Shown in pieces: positions 36,301-48,414 of a stretch of 64,000 bases of DNA. The notes under the pieces are model-generated. The model made no database searches and had not been told where the DNA came from. It saw nothing but the letters and a program-made list of their open reading frames with translations. The stretch comes from Gorsachius magnificus. Taxonomy: Eukaryota > Chordata > Aves > Pelecaniformes > Ardeidae. The number at the start of each line of letters is the position of its first letter. Positions within the stretch are counted from its first letter, which is position 1. The stretch is taken from assembly GCA_034008185.1 (NCBI GenBank), contig CM067083.1, positions 121,108,837 to 121,172,836 on the forward strand. Direction: 5' to 3'. Made by a program: the position numbers and the translations under genes.

Positions 36301-36640
36301 TTAAGGCAGTTTTGTTTTGGTTTGGTTTGTTTTTTGCTCCCATCCTTAGGAGTAACTTGTTGGCTTTTTTCCACCTCATGCTCGTTCTCGCAGATGAGCA
36401 TTAGAGAGAATTTGGAAATGGAAGGCCTTTCTGTCTGCAGCTAGCAGGGTCAATTCAGTGTGGCAGCTGCAAGCGGGTGACATAGACTTATATTGACACA
36501 ACCCACTTTTTGCTGCAGAATCACAAAGCGAAAGCACCCGGGGCTCTTCTGCCTTTTTCAATAAGATACGAATTTTTGTCTTCCTTGTATTAAGCAGAGA
36601 TCTGTCATCTTGACTTGTACACTAAATGGTCCATTCTGAC
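33310..36640. other. Unique AT-rich non-coding DNA
   Basis: No gene or transposon recognised. T-rich tracts lie at about 35595-35606 and 35802-35821. The 35136-35471 plus frame (111 codons) has no domain. Confidence 0.5.
34781..34809. repeat. Perfect 11-bp hairpin
   Basis: TCTCCACTGCC (34781-34791) and GGCAGTGGAGA (34799-34809) are perfect reverse complements around a 7-base loop TTTTATA. It is too short for a canonical microRNA precursor. Confidence 0.9.
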
Positions 36641-37215
36641 TGCCTTGTTTGTGTCCAATCCCAGCCAGGATCTAAAAACGTGTTAACATTCGGCGTGTTT
36701 GGGGGCGAGCGGGAAGGGCCTGAGGCTAGACTCCCTGATGTTTGCTGGAGGGTAGTCAATAATCATTAGCCCTTCAAGTGGTAGATGCCCAACATAAACT
36801 GTATTTATTTATTTAAAAAATCTTTACTTTAAGCCACAGGGAAAGGCATTTTAGAGAATGCGGCTCCCCTGAAGTAACAAAGTGGTAATAAAGACGTAAT
36901 GCCATGTAAGTGAAATTCTGGTTTACAGGGGGGGCATGGTTTTTTAGCACTGTGTCATCAGCCAGAGCAATGGGAAACTATTAAAAGTAATTAGCCCATG
37001 CATGTCTGTCACATGGATAAACTTAATTTATCCCTGTGGTGATAAAGAAGTGTGATTTGCCCCAAGTCTTTTCTGATTGCCAACATCTCAGCATTAGCCA
37101 CAGAGCTAAACCTGTGGCGATGGAGGAAGTTCTAATGTTCATTATAGCCAACACGAGGTAAATGAAGCTGGGCTTTTTAATTTTATTTTTGACGGAGTTC
37201 AAAGAAACCAAGTTT
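36640..37215. promoter_or_regulatory. Possible conserved regulatory element
   Basis: The segment is free of recognisable repeats. It contains a CpG cluster (CATTCGGCGTGTTTGGGGGC, then GAGCGGG, near 36690-36715) and many TAAT/ATTA cores (GTCAATAATCATTAGCCC, GTAATTAGCCC, TACTAATTAAATATG). This mixture resembles vertebrate conserved enhancers in gene deserts. It is inference from texture only; I saw no alignment. Confidence 0.28.
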
Positions 37216-37219
37216 GTAC

Positions 37220-39885
37220 TAATTAAATATGCAGAGAAACTGTGAAGCTTCTCATCTAACTGTGAGTGTTTATGTGTGGATAGGTGTCAGTGGCAGGCCA
37301 AACATTGCTGTCATTTATATTTCCACCCATCTTGGCATGAGTGGAGTGGAATGGTGTTGATGGAAAGACTTATTTAGCATACTTATTTCTATTTCTATGT
37401 TTTTCTGCTGCACATATATATCAGAAATATTAAAGTGCTAGAAAAAAATTTCCAATAGAAGGGAGGGAACATGTAAGATAGCATTCAGTGCACCCAACAT
37501 TTGAAGTCCAAAAGTGGGCAAGTCTTGCCCCTTGCAGATGATGTAAAGAACCAGGTACTTCCAGAGGGCAATTCAATACATCCTAAAGTAAATGGAATGG
37601 GTTGCCCCCTTGAGGTATCTACTGATGTCCTTTGGCTATGGAGAGATCTTTGATCTCTAGCTGAAATAAGTTACCCCACTTTCATATAGCTGAAATCATG
37701 TGAGAAGAATCCCAGTAGAAAAATGGAAGGACTCCTGTACTGATCAGGTGCAAATTAACCTAGTTTATCATCAGCCAAATCAGTTTATCACTGGTATCAA
37801 CTGTTTCTGAGAAACTGAGGAACTATGGATTCTTCTGTTCATATTTTAACATTCTGATATTCTCTATCTATGCTTAGAGCTTTAAACTTTGAGTTGTCAA
37901 AGCCAGTAATATTTTCAAATTTCTTAGAACTGTTTGCATGGCATCTGGGATGTGAATTCATTATTTTTAAGGCCCTGTTTCAGCAATATATTTAGTTCAA
38001 CAAGCCTGCCTGTAAGTATGTCTCAGTGAAGCCACAGGGATTATGCACATGCCCAGGTTATTTGCTGAACTGGGGCATTAATCTTTAATATTATTGCTTT
38101 GGCTGTCCAGCTGGATGAACTGTCTGCAATTAGTTACCCTAAAATAACTGCATATGCACTGACAGATTCAATATCCTCTCTAATAAATTGGAAAGATAGG
38201 TCCTAGGTTGAGAGCTACCAATAAGCCGCTGGCAAAATGACCTAGGAAAGGAAGGCAGGCTTATTTGACAGGAGGTTTCATGCTATTCGTGCTTTAATGC
38301 CATAGTTCTTCTGAACAAGTCTCATGTTTAACAAGACTTGGTGTGTAGTGTAGCAGTTTTTTCACGTATGGCAGATGGGCACTGACACATGTAGACCTGT
38401 GCGTATCCAGAGCTGACATATCTCATTTAGCTTGTAGTTGTGTTGGAAGGACCAACTTTTAAATTGCCCTAAATATTTCCCAGCTTTCCATCTCAGGCTT
38501 TAACATACAAGCTATACAGACAATTTATTGTTAAACAACCCATATTAATTCTTAAAAAAATATTAAATTACCTAATTAAAAATGTCTTCCTTCATCTGTC
38601 CTGAGATAGTCTATTGTGGTGGTGCCTTGAGGAAATGCGTTGGAAGAAATGCTTGCTTTCCTGTAGGATTTTCCACGTAAATAGCCCATTTTTCAAACTG
38701 TGAGACAAGGCATGGGCAGATCAAGCATATGCTTCCACTGGAATATGAAAGGGAATTTATGGGGAGAAAAGTAAAACCACTTCTCACTGTAACAGTGCAA
38801 ATAAGGTGCAGTAGGCACCAGCTATGGCTTACAGGACACAGGCCTGTGCCAGCACATCCAGACCTCTGCTGCTACTCACACCTGGTGCTTGAAACCTTGT
38901 TCACAACCATGTCTCTACTCAGTCCTCTGAACAGCAGTGGACACACATCAGGGAGCAAAAATCTGCTATTCTAGCTTTAAAATACTGAAATTTCAACATC
39001 TGTTTCAGGTTCATCATTAAGATTACCTCCATAGTCAAAGAGAGAAGCTATATGTTTTTAGAAGGTGAAACAACATATCCTGTAAAGGTTTTTCATTATT
39101 TTAAAATGCCATTTTATACCTATCTGTTTTTTCCCATGATCTTTTGATTATTTTCCAAATATTTTGGTTTGTGGTTTTTTTTAAGAAATAGGTTAATATT
39201 AGTCCACTTTTTCAAAATTTCAATGGTTTAATCCTTATCATCACATAAATGTGCTTTTTATTATTTTGACATAGTGTTTCTCCCTCCCGTTCACTGAAAA
39301 AAAATTATGCTTTCACAGATTTATGACTGCAGCTGATCATGATTCTGCAACATTCTCTCTATCCCTCTCCTGTTTTTCCATTGATCTTACTAAATATTTA
39401 CTGTTACATTTCAAATTCATCCAGTTGTCAGTTTTTTATATCATTCTGAGTGCCTCCATCTCCCTCTTCCCTTGCAAAGACCATTTCTTAGACTATGTCA
39501 CATCCAAAATTAATTTTCTCTAGGTTGTTAGCTTTTTTTTCTGGGCTGTTGGAGTTCTTTCAGGAAAATCCAATGGCGCTGAAGATCATGCCACGATGAG
39601 ATTTTTTTCCCCTTCTTCTTGTCCTTGTCTTGAACCAACCCTGCATTTTACCTACATCTAACTTGCATCTCACCTGGGAGGAAAGCTAACCCCTTACAGG
39701 GGCACCTCCAGAGCAGAAATACCATCTTATACATCTACTTTAAGATGATGAATTGCCTCTGGATGTTTCTTTTTCCATGGACTGTAGATGGGACCTAGAG
39801 AATTCTCTTATGCATCTAGGGTTTAGCCGGTTTAGGTGAGGTGAATCTCATCTGGTTTTACTTCTTGACCTGCCTCTTCTTCTTC
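37220..39885. other. Unique AT-rich non-coding DNA
   Basis: No gene or transposon recognised; only short chance frames. Confidence 0.55.
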
Positions 39886-39887
39886 TG

Positions 39888-40723
39888 ATCTGCTTGAAGG
39901 CAGGAAGGCTCTATAGAGGGACCTCGACAGGCTGGATCAATGGCTGTGGCCAACTGTATGAGATTCAACAAGGCCAAGTGCTGGGTCCCGCACTTGGGTC
40001 ACAACAGCCCCATGCAACACTACAGGCTTGGGAATGAGTGGCTGGAAAGCTGCCTGGCAGAGAGAGACCGGGGTTTATTCATTGACAGCCGGCTGAATAT
40101 GAGCCAGCAGTGTGTCCAGGTGGACAAGAAGGCCGATGACATCCTGGCTTGTATCAGGACTGGTGTGGCAAGCAGGAGCAGGGCAGTGATCATGCCCCTG
40201 TCCTGGGCACTGATGAGGCTGCCACTCAAATGCTGGGTTCAGTGTTGGGCCCCTCACTCCCAGAAGGACATGGAGGGCCTGGAGCGTGTCCAGAGAAGGG
40301 CAATGAAGCTGGTGAGGGGTCTGGAGCACAAGTCTTTTGAAGAGAGGCTGAGGGAACTGGGGTTTTTCAGCCTAGAGAAGAGGAGGCTGAGGGGAGACCT
40401 TATCGTTCCGTACAACTGCCTGAAAGGAGGGTGTAGTGAGGTGGGTGTTGGTCTCTTCTCCCAGGTAACAGGCGATGGGATGAGTGGAAATGGCCTCAAG
40501 TTGTGCCAGGGGATGTTTAGGTTGGATATTAGGAAAAAGTTCTTCACTGAAAGGATAATCAGGCACTGGAACAGGCTGCCCAGGGAGGTGGTTGAGTCCC
40601 CAACGCTGGAAGTAATTTAAAAGACAAGTAGACGAGGTGCTTAGAGACATGGTTTAGTAGTAGAAAGGACCCAATGATCTTAAAGGTCTTTTCCAATCAA
40701 ATGACTCTATGATTCTATGATTC
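39888..40723 (+). mobile_element. CR1 LINE, longest copy in the window
   Basis: About 835 bases of a 5'-truncated, plus-oriented CR1. It covers the C-terminal part of ORF2 beyond the reverse-transcriptase core, the short 3' UTR (AAAGGTCTTTTCCAATCAAA), and the terminal repeat ending CTATGATTCTATGATTC. The 5' edge is placed near GATCTGCTTGAAGGCAGGAA and is approximate. The same subfamily type reappears inverted at 63731-64000. Confidence 0.95.
39940..40657 (+). pseudogene. CR1 ORF2 C-terminal remnant
   Basis: A 226-codon open frame (39940-40620) matches the conserved region after the CR1 reverse transcriptase. Recognisable pieces are [112 protein letters not shown] and [13 protein letters not shown]. 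The endonuclease and reverse-transcriptase domains are absent through 5' truncation. Near 40613-40617 one extra base shifts the frame, giving an early TAA at 40618-40620. The family's usual ending (a stretch like DEVLRDMV then TAG at 40655-40657) continues in the next frame. The apparent start ATG is internal to the ancestral protein and has no promoter. It is a dead fragment, not a host gene. Confidence 0.93.
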
Positions 40724-40751
40724 TTTTTTCTGCTCTGAAGACAATGGATTA

Positions 40752-40846
40752 TCATACAACCATAGAATTGTTTAGGTTGGAAAAGACCTTTAAGATCATC
40801 AAGCCCAACCATTAACCTAACACTGCCGTTTCACCACTAACTGTGA
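40752..40846 (-). mobile_element. CR1 LINE 3' end fragment, tail-to-tail with the previous copy
   Basis: CATAGAATTGTTTAGGTTGG and AAAAGACCTTTAAGATCATC mark the minus-strand tail. It runs only to about 40846 and has a small change after CACTGCC relative to the copy at 23.1 kb. Its 3' end faces the 3' end of the plus copy, with about 28 bases between them. Confidence 0.9.
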
Positions 40847-41387
40847 TTGTAAGAATAAATGGAAAAGAAAGTCATGAATGTTCTTGGGAACTGCACCTTT
40901 GGAACATTTCTGAAACGGACTTCAACTGCTAAGGTCTTTGGCTTTTTTGTCATGTATTGACTTTGTTTTATGTGTCACTTGCTATTTATTCTCAGTTATT
41001 TGCGTCTCACACGTGTCTGATGCAAAGAAGGAGACTTTGTTTACTGATTAAGCATTTTTTAAATTTTTACTCTGAATTACTTCATTGCGACCAAGCTAAT
41101 CCTCTGTTGCAATATGATTGTTCTTGGCAGCTATGTCACTGTTGGGCAAGGGGAATAGTAAACATGCTCCTTGCAAAACTTAACAAAGGCCACTTCTTAG
41201 AAAGTCCAGAATGCCTATCTGCAGCAAGCCGGGTATTGTCAAAATGGTTCAAAGTAACTCCCGAAACCACTAATAAGGTTTTGATTGTAAATTGGAGTTA
41301 GCTAGAGTTAACCTGGATAATTCAATACATTTTTTAAATTTGTCCTTCAAACATTCCTTTGATTGCTATCTGCATCTCACTGGAAAC

Positions 41388-41415
41388 TAGATAGATAGAC
41401 CAATAGATAGATAGG
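41388..41415 (+). repeat. Short interrupted (GATA)n
   Basis: Two blocks of TAGATAGATAGA-type repeat are separated by a few bases. Confidence 0.85.
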
Positions 41416-42366
41416 TGAACAGACTGACTGACCAGGTCCTCAGATCACCTATAAGGTTTTTAAACAGTACATTAGAGGACTTTCAGCATGAATCAGGTGC
41501 TTCACTTCCATGGCCTGCAACAATTAGATCAGTTTAGTGGGTTTCAATAGTCTCCTTTGGTCTAGGAAGCATGGGTACTCTTCTACTGTGGCAAATAATT
41601 TAAATAAAAGCTGGAAAACTAATACAAAAGAAAGTAATTTTTTTTAAAATTCTATTTTTGTTGGGCAGTTTTTCCTTTAAGGTGCTTAGGACTTGTATTT
41701 TGTGCATTTCCAGGGCAAAAGCAAAGCCTGACAAACGCTAATTTCCTCAGCAGACTGCAGCTCAGAGGTCTCAGTCAGACAGAAGCAAGAGCTCTGCAAA
41801 TCATTAGATATTGCTAAGGTTTGAATAAACTTATTTGCTCCATCGGTTCACTTTCCTTCTCAGAGAATCCCTCCCTGCTTTTCTAGCTATCTCCTCCTCT
41901 GAACCCCTGGAGCAGGAAGATTCTGCCTTAAAGCTATCGGGATTAATTATAACCAACTAATACCAACTTTCTATTTACCCACACTGTTTCACAAAGGTTT
42001 ATAGCACACCTGAATCAATCCCCAAATGTAAGCACATTTATTATTTAGAAACTCTTCCTTGGATTATAATTTTAGTTCTCCTACTCACTGCAAAATGTCT
42101 GCAAAAGCAAGGGGTGGGTGTGCAAGAAGATGGAAGAAACATCCCAGAAGAAAAGTCCCACTAGCTCTAGGGCAGACTGAAAAAAATCCTACTGGTGCTT
42201 ATTTTAAAATTTTTGGACAAAACTGTTTCTTATTTTTCTCGGTTTCATGGATTTTTTTTTAAATAAAATATCCTAAACTCCTGAACTTGTTAATTCAATG
42301 TCTTGAGTTTGAGTTTTTTCAGAGCAATGGTCTAGGAGAAAAAGGGAGCTTTTCTTTATGGAAGAC

Positions 42367-42381
42367 TTTTTTTTTTTTTTT
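42367..42381 (+). repeat. Poly(T)15 tract
   Basis: A homopolymer run followed by CCCC. Confidence 0.88.
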
Positions 42382-44324
42382 CCCCTGTAGAAAACAAGAA
42401 AAAGGCCCATCGACCCTTGTGCTACCTTGTGCTTCTCCATTCCTTATCAATTAATTTTCCACTCTATATTTTATGGCTCTCTACCAGTTTCTGTTTCTCA
42501 GCCATACTTTCCAGGGTGTGTTGCTATCTGCCTGACACTGAAGGCATCCAACATGATCTAAGCTGGCAAGAAACGTGAGGTGGGACTCATTTCACCAAGA
42601 GTCATCTGGTGCCTGCTATCCCTTTAAAAAAATAAGCGTTTCCAAGGAGTGCTTTATCAGTCCTAAATTCTAAAACAGATCAGATATATTGTGCAATTAA
42701 AGTCCACTTCTCTACTGATGATGAAGAGAGGTGGGAATAGTTAACGCACATCTATAGGTCCATTTAGATGGCTAATATAGCTGCTGGCTTGTTCCAACTT
42801 CTCTCTATGCTACAGGTTGACATGAGAGGGTGTGTGACCTCATATTCAACTGTTCCTTCTAGACCACAGGGCAACTGGAAATAGAGGCTGCACATCACCA
42901 GTGCAACACCTACCAAGGTCATTTGTGAGACATACTGTTGTTTCATGTTGGAGGCAAAACGTTCTTGCCTTTGAGGTGGTCAGGCTGGCACACTATGTTT
43001 TTTGATCTGCCAGCACTGCTGCATCACATCCTGCTGGAGGAGGGAGTGGTCCAGAAGCCTGTGTCATGCTGTTCCTGAGCACAAATTACAGAATAACCTT
43101 TTACAGGGGTAGATTTTTGTACTAACTTTGAGGATTTAGGTTATGTTTGGGGCCAGGTGGCTCTGTAATTTGTACTCAACATTAGTTAAGACTTGCTATA
43201 GAAAAGGTGATCGTATACCCTTCATAATACTACTGTATGTATGTGTGTATTCACATGACTGTGCCTTGAAAACTGGGGTCATTCTATCTGACTCCTGGTT
43301 TACACCTGATTTATTCAAAAAGAATCAGAAAACAAGGCACTTCTTACTTTTATTTTGGTTAGTGTAGGCAGATAATCTGATTACTTGATAATATAGGGCA
43401 AACTATATTTCAAGCATCAGAGGCCATGATCCACCTCCTTTTATACCCTGAGTTTCTTTCCTGCAGCAATAGTTGAATGTGAATCCACTCGCTGTCATTT
43501 TCCAGCCAAACTGTAGTTACATCCATAAGCATCACATGCTTCTTATACTCACATGCCCACAGCTTTTCTGTTCTCCTTCCTAAATGCCTTGTCCTTGTAC
43601 TTAAACAACGTAATAAGCCTGCATTTTCAGTTGATTCTGCACTGCAATAAAGGCTGTACATTCAAGCTGTCCTAGCTGCTTTCTGCTGTAAATGTATCCT
43701 TCTTCTTTATCCGTGGTATCTATTCATAAAATATGTATTTTTCTACTGGAGTTTTTAATCACCACAGGGATCTATTCCATTTCCATGCGAATGATTTGTT
43801 CTTTTTTTGTGCAAAGAGGAAAACACACTTTTAATGTAGAGAGTACACTACATGTTGTACGACTCATTGCATCTTTCCCCTGCTTCACCCTCTTTGTACA
43901 TAAATGTACTCACGTCACACATTTCAACTGCTGAAAGGACAAAAAGTTCAAAATGGCTGGGAGAAGACACACTTAACAGATGCTTTTCCAGTGTCTCAAC
44001 CCTTGCTTCCCTCTCTACCACAAATTAAAATATTAATCATGGCAAACTCTTTAAATCTGAGTGTCTGCATTTAAAAAGAAGTGAATTTAGCATACAAGAA
44101 AATAAGGCGCTAGCTGTTGTAGGACAAGTCAGGCATGAGTTATCTGCAGCCTGGGATAGAGGAGAGCACCCATATGGCCCTGCCAGTGTACAGGTGCCTT
44201 GGGTGCTCCTACCCACATCCTTTTGGGCTGGTTTGTCCGGTGCTTAGGACGCCACCAGATTCTTAAATGGTTGAATAGCAAGCTGGACTGCTTTGGGCCA
44301 ATTAGATAAAGGTTGGGGCAAGTT

Positions 44325-44561
44325 GGGTAGGTTTAGCCTGGATATAAGGAAGAAATTCTTTACAGTGAGGGTTGTGAAACACTGGAGCGGGTTGCCCAGA
44401 GAGGTAGTGGAGGCCCCATCCCTGGAAACATTCAAGGTCAGGTTGGATGGGGCTCTGAGCAACCTGATCTAGTTCAAGATGTCCCTGCTCACTGCAGGGG
44501 GGTTGGACTGGATGGCCTTTGAAGGTTCCTTCCAACCCAAAATATTCTATGATTCTGTGAT
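44325..44561 (+). mobile_element. CR1 LINE fragment
   Basis: Plus-oriented end of CR1. Translated pieces resembling [20 protein letters not shown] and [20 protein letters not shown] end at a TAG stop. The 3' UTR follows (GGGGGGTTGGACTGGATGGC) and then the tail GATTCTGTGAT. The 5' edge near AAGTTGGGTAGGTTTAGCCT is approximate. Its 3' part matches the inverted copy at 20.05 kb. Confidence 0.93.
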
Positions 44562-44564
44562 AAG

Positions 44565-47215
44565 TTTTTCTTAAGGTTAACCAATATAAAGGTGCCATCC
44601 CATCTATATAACTGCTGTAGGCTCCCTGGGTAGAAATTGGGGTGGGATAAGGGTCTCCAAAGGGTGAGAGACTTTGTCCTAAGATGGGGTGAGTGATCTT
44701 CTGGAGGTGTTTTTATCTCTCAGTTGACTAAGACTTCAACCAGGCAATTGGCTGAATGTTAATTCCTGCTTAATTGCAATTAAATGGGATGAATCTGACC
44801 TTTGTGTTTTCCTTTATCCCAACATTCAGTGGCCCTTACTAAGGGCAATAAGCCCTAGCAGCTAACAGACCAGCATTTATGCTGGAGTAAATTCTTGTTA
44901 GCCTGGAGCTCTAGTCACCTCTGAGTTCTTGGTTGTCTATTCTCATGATATAAAATAAAGAACACGGTCCTTTTGGGGATCAACAAACATGTCATAGCAG
45001 AGTATATGAAAAATAAAACCTCTGCCTCCTCAGAGAGCTTGGAGAAATTTAAAATGTTTCTTGATGTGGTTTGTTTGTGGGTCATAGCTTTCCTATGGGC
45101 CTGATCCAGCAACTAATGATACTCTGTGGCTCTAAAGCTTTCCTAAACAAATAACTTATTGGTGGGAAAGGAGAGGCTGTATGAAGATAAATGAGATAGG
45201 CTCTTTGTGGAGTTTATTCATTGGATAAAACTGATACTCCAGGGAAGGAATGTGAGGAAAAGGAAATTTTTCCTTTAGGTATTTTAAGGTGATTTTTATC
45301 TTTGTCTGGATGAAAAGACAAAGAGCAATGTCCTGATATTGCCTCCCACCTCTTGTCTGTATCTGTATTGGAGGCATGGTGTGACATTCACCTTCATTTT
45401 AACCTTCTGAAAATTAGGTGTCTGACCTAAGCTTGGCAACTAGTTGCTGTTTATACAGGGAAATTCCCAAAGGATTAACTATCCCACCCCAAGCTTCCTC
45501 TTAGTTCTGCAGTTTACAGAAACTCACCTGAAAACTGGGAATGTTTGGATTGTGGAACAAATTCAGTGCTTAAGCTGAATACAGTTTTTTATGAGTGGGA
45601 AGAGTTGAACACCAGGATAACTTCAGGGGATGCAATTGAATTACTTTTTAAAATGAAGTTAGATTTTCCCCCAAAAAAAATATTTAAAAATTAATACAGA
45701 TTCCAGGATAAATTCCCTTGCCTAAGTCAACTGAAGATGAGATAGTCTTGGTAGTCTCTTTTGGACACTCTTTGGTTTTGCTTATGATGTTAAAAGTGTT
45801 CCTCTTGATTCTCAGGCATTATGAGCTGTAGAGAACACAAGAAGCTCAGCATTGTCTCCAACACATTCAAAACTTTTGCAGTTCATTAGTGTGGTGAGCA
45901 CCACAAAAGTTTGTGTTTGTTTATTTAACTAATTTGCAGTACCCTAAATTAAAAAGGTAATTGACTTGAACAGTCAAGTTAACTTATTTTTGTTTAGAGG
46001 CATTGATCAAAAGAATCTCTTCTAGCTTTTATTCTGTAAAAGTCATAACCTATTGGCCTTAAGTAAGATATGATCTTACAACTATCCCTGATGCTTTAGC
46101 ACTGACAGATTAGTTCCTGCATAAAGAAAACAGGGAGTATGAGGTTACCCAAAGTTACATCTGAAAAAAAAAGTCTTAATTTAATGATTGCTTGATTTTG
46201 GTTTTATTTAACATTTGTTTGAGGGCTTGATTTAACGTTTTGCTATCTGGCATTATTTAACCTTTCACTTTTATGAACAATTAAAGGCAAATGAAAATAA
46301 GCCCTTCCAAAAATAGAAGAATCTATTAAGGCCAAAGGGAACATCATCATTTTGCAAACGAAAAAAAAAATATTTACCTTAAGGCTACTTAAACACTCAA
46401 TTTACCAAATTACCCCTGTTTAGTGTAATGGAATAAATGGCATGCATAGAGGATTGCTGTTGGCAGGATATCATTAGAGCTAAAAAGGTAATGGGCCCTG
46501 AATAATGCCCCGAGGAGCCCTGGATACTGCAAGCTGAAGCTGAGTGACCATCTCTCAGAAGTTAGAGGGGAGAACAGACACACAGTAAAAGAAATCCAAA
46601 AGCGGACCTTAATATTTTGTTGCTTTGCAATGGAGATCTTATCCATAATATTTTGCTGCCCACTGAAGCCAACAGCAAACTTTGAGTAGCTGTAGTATTA
46701 TGGGATTTAGTGTTACGGCATGGCAGTATACACAGAAAAGCATTTATGAATGGAATCCTTTTCTTCAGCTGTAAATGCTTAGATGTAAGCTAGTAGTCCT
46801 GGGCTTTGCAGTCAAAGAGAACAAATAAGCATTTCTACTTTCAGTGCAACTGATCTCATGTAGACACCTAAACCTGGTCAGATGATCACCCACCGCCACC
46901 ACCAAGTGCCTATTTTGTTATCAACTTTAAAGGTAGGTGTATGAATCCTAGTCAGCATGGTTATGGAGTGGGAGAAATTTGTCTCGAGGCAGACAGTCTG
47001 AAAAAAGCCTTTGGACAATGTAAGTCTTAGGAACTCAATATTGTGTGGGTCTTGTCTTGGACTTACGTGCAGAGATCGAGTCTATGAATTATTATGCCTG
47101 AATTGGCTGGGTGGGAATGGCAATGGGACTGCCTAAAGGAGGACTCCTTGCCTTTGCCTGCAGGACATCCCTGGCACCTCTCATCTTCTACAGCATGTGG
47201 AGTATTACTGTCCTG
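44565..47215. other. Unique AT-rich non-coding DNA
   Basis: No gene or young transposon. The stretch about 46190-46500 is repeat-free and rich in ATTTAA/TTAAAT words, and might be conserved; untested. Confidence 0.5.
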
Positions 47216-47219
47216 TTGT

Positions 47220-47370
47220 CACTGAGCTCAGGACCTAGGTGTCATCCTTGACAAGGACATGTCTGTAGGGTAGGCATATTTCCATAGAGTATGTGAAAGA
47301 TAAGGTCTGTCCCATCCACCTACACAGCTGAAAGGCTCCACTGGAAACCCATCGTTTCATTTCTCAGTTG
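47220..47370 (+). mobile_element. Possible ancient L2/CR1-L3-type LINE remnant
   Basis: On the plus strand one frame reads DLGVILDKDMSV. About 100 bases later a shifted frame reads ERLHWKPIVSFL. Both phrases, in this order, recall conserved points in the C-terminal part of L2-like LINE ORF2 proteins (a LGV-D motif, then LHW-P). The sequence between is too decayed to align by eye. Confidence 0.35.
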
Positions 47371-47374
47371 TTGC

Positions 47375-48345
47375 ATGATTTCTCTCTCCTCTTACACTGA
47401 CAGAATCTAACCAGAAACAGCCTGAAAAGATCATTTTCCCAGCTTTCCATTGGATTATGTCATGTCAGCTTTCATACTCTTTTACTGATTCTCCCTTTTC
47501 TTTTACGCATTGTGGGTTTGGGGGTTTCTTTGTCTATTTATAGTCTTTCATTTAGAAAGAGAAGTTTAATTATTACTTCAAGTTTTGCTGGAATTAAAAT
47601 TAATTTGGGGTTTAGCAAAGGAACCAGAAAAAAGGATAAGGAAAAGAGGTTCAATTTCACTGAAGATCTCATTCTATTTTAAATAAAAACGTATACAATT
47701 ACATGAACAATTCCATCTGATGCAAAAAGCAATTTTAGTTACTTGTAAAGAAAAAAAAAGTAATAGACAAGTTTTATTCACAACATTGCCATGGAGGTAG
47801 GCCATCTTTTTTATGGAACAAGAGGGAGGGTAGGACATTCACTTTAGATGTGAAGAATCATTTCACTTCCTCTCTTTCACACGCATGGGTTTGAACCCTT
47901 ATCTTTCACTTGGTAAGAGAGTGCCTTCATCATCAGTGTGGAAGGTACCCTGGGGTGGAATGCTTTCAGTCATTCCTGTTGGTGCTATTCCTCTTTGCAT
48001 AAATAATGAAACATGCACTGGAGCATAGACTGAAACGCAGCTGTCCCACCTCCCAGGTGATTGTCCAAACACCAGGACAGAGAGACCTGAATATTTAAAT
48101 ACTTTAAACAAAGTGCAATCACTCCAATAAGAAAGTATAAGGAGTGGTTACCCTAGAATATTGTGACGAGTGCAGGTTCCTATCCATGCAGGTACTGCCA
48201 GTAAATGAACTGGGCCCTAACTGTTGCTGTATTACATAAAAGACATTGTGAAGCCCTGCTGCTGTTTTGAATCTGGCATTCTTTTTAGCCACAACTGTTC
48301 CTGACAGTTTTGGAATATGCAAAATTCTTCCATTTTTTTTTAAAT
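47375..48345. other. Unique AT-rich non-coding DNA
   Basis: No gene recognised. Two adjacent minus-strand frames (48322-48119 and 48111-47899) have no domains. Confidence 0.5.
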
Positions 48346-48350
48346 ATTTG

Positions 48351-48410
48351 AGTATTTAAGTACTTAGTTTTTAGTATTTAAGTACTTATTTTTAAGTATT
48401 TAAGTATTAA
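48351..48410 (+). repeat. 22-bp minisatellite, about three copies
   Basis: AGTATTTAAGTACTTA starts at 48351 and again at 48373, and a variant (AGTATTTAAGTATTAA) starts at 48395, giving an exact 22-bp period. The unit contains a TTAAGTA/TACTTAA self-complementary core. Confidence 0.88.
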
Positions 48411-48414
48411 GCCA

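Larger units (their letters stand above)
40850..44320. other. Unique AT-rich non-coding DNA
   Basis: No gene recognised. It holds short GATA repeats (41388-41415) and a T15 run (42367-42381). The 114-codon plus frame at 40957-41301 has no recognisable domain. Confidence 0.5.

Noticed and set aside
40020..40650. Minus-strand frames overlapping the 39.9 kb CR1.
   Set aside because: They are antisense shadows of the plus-strand CR1 ORF2 remnant.
40957..41301. 114-codon plus-strand frame downstream of the CR1 pair.
   Set aside because: It does not match the CR1 proteins or any family I recognise, and no regulatory signals are near.
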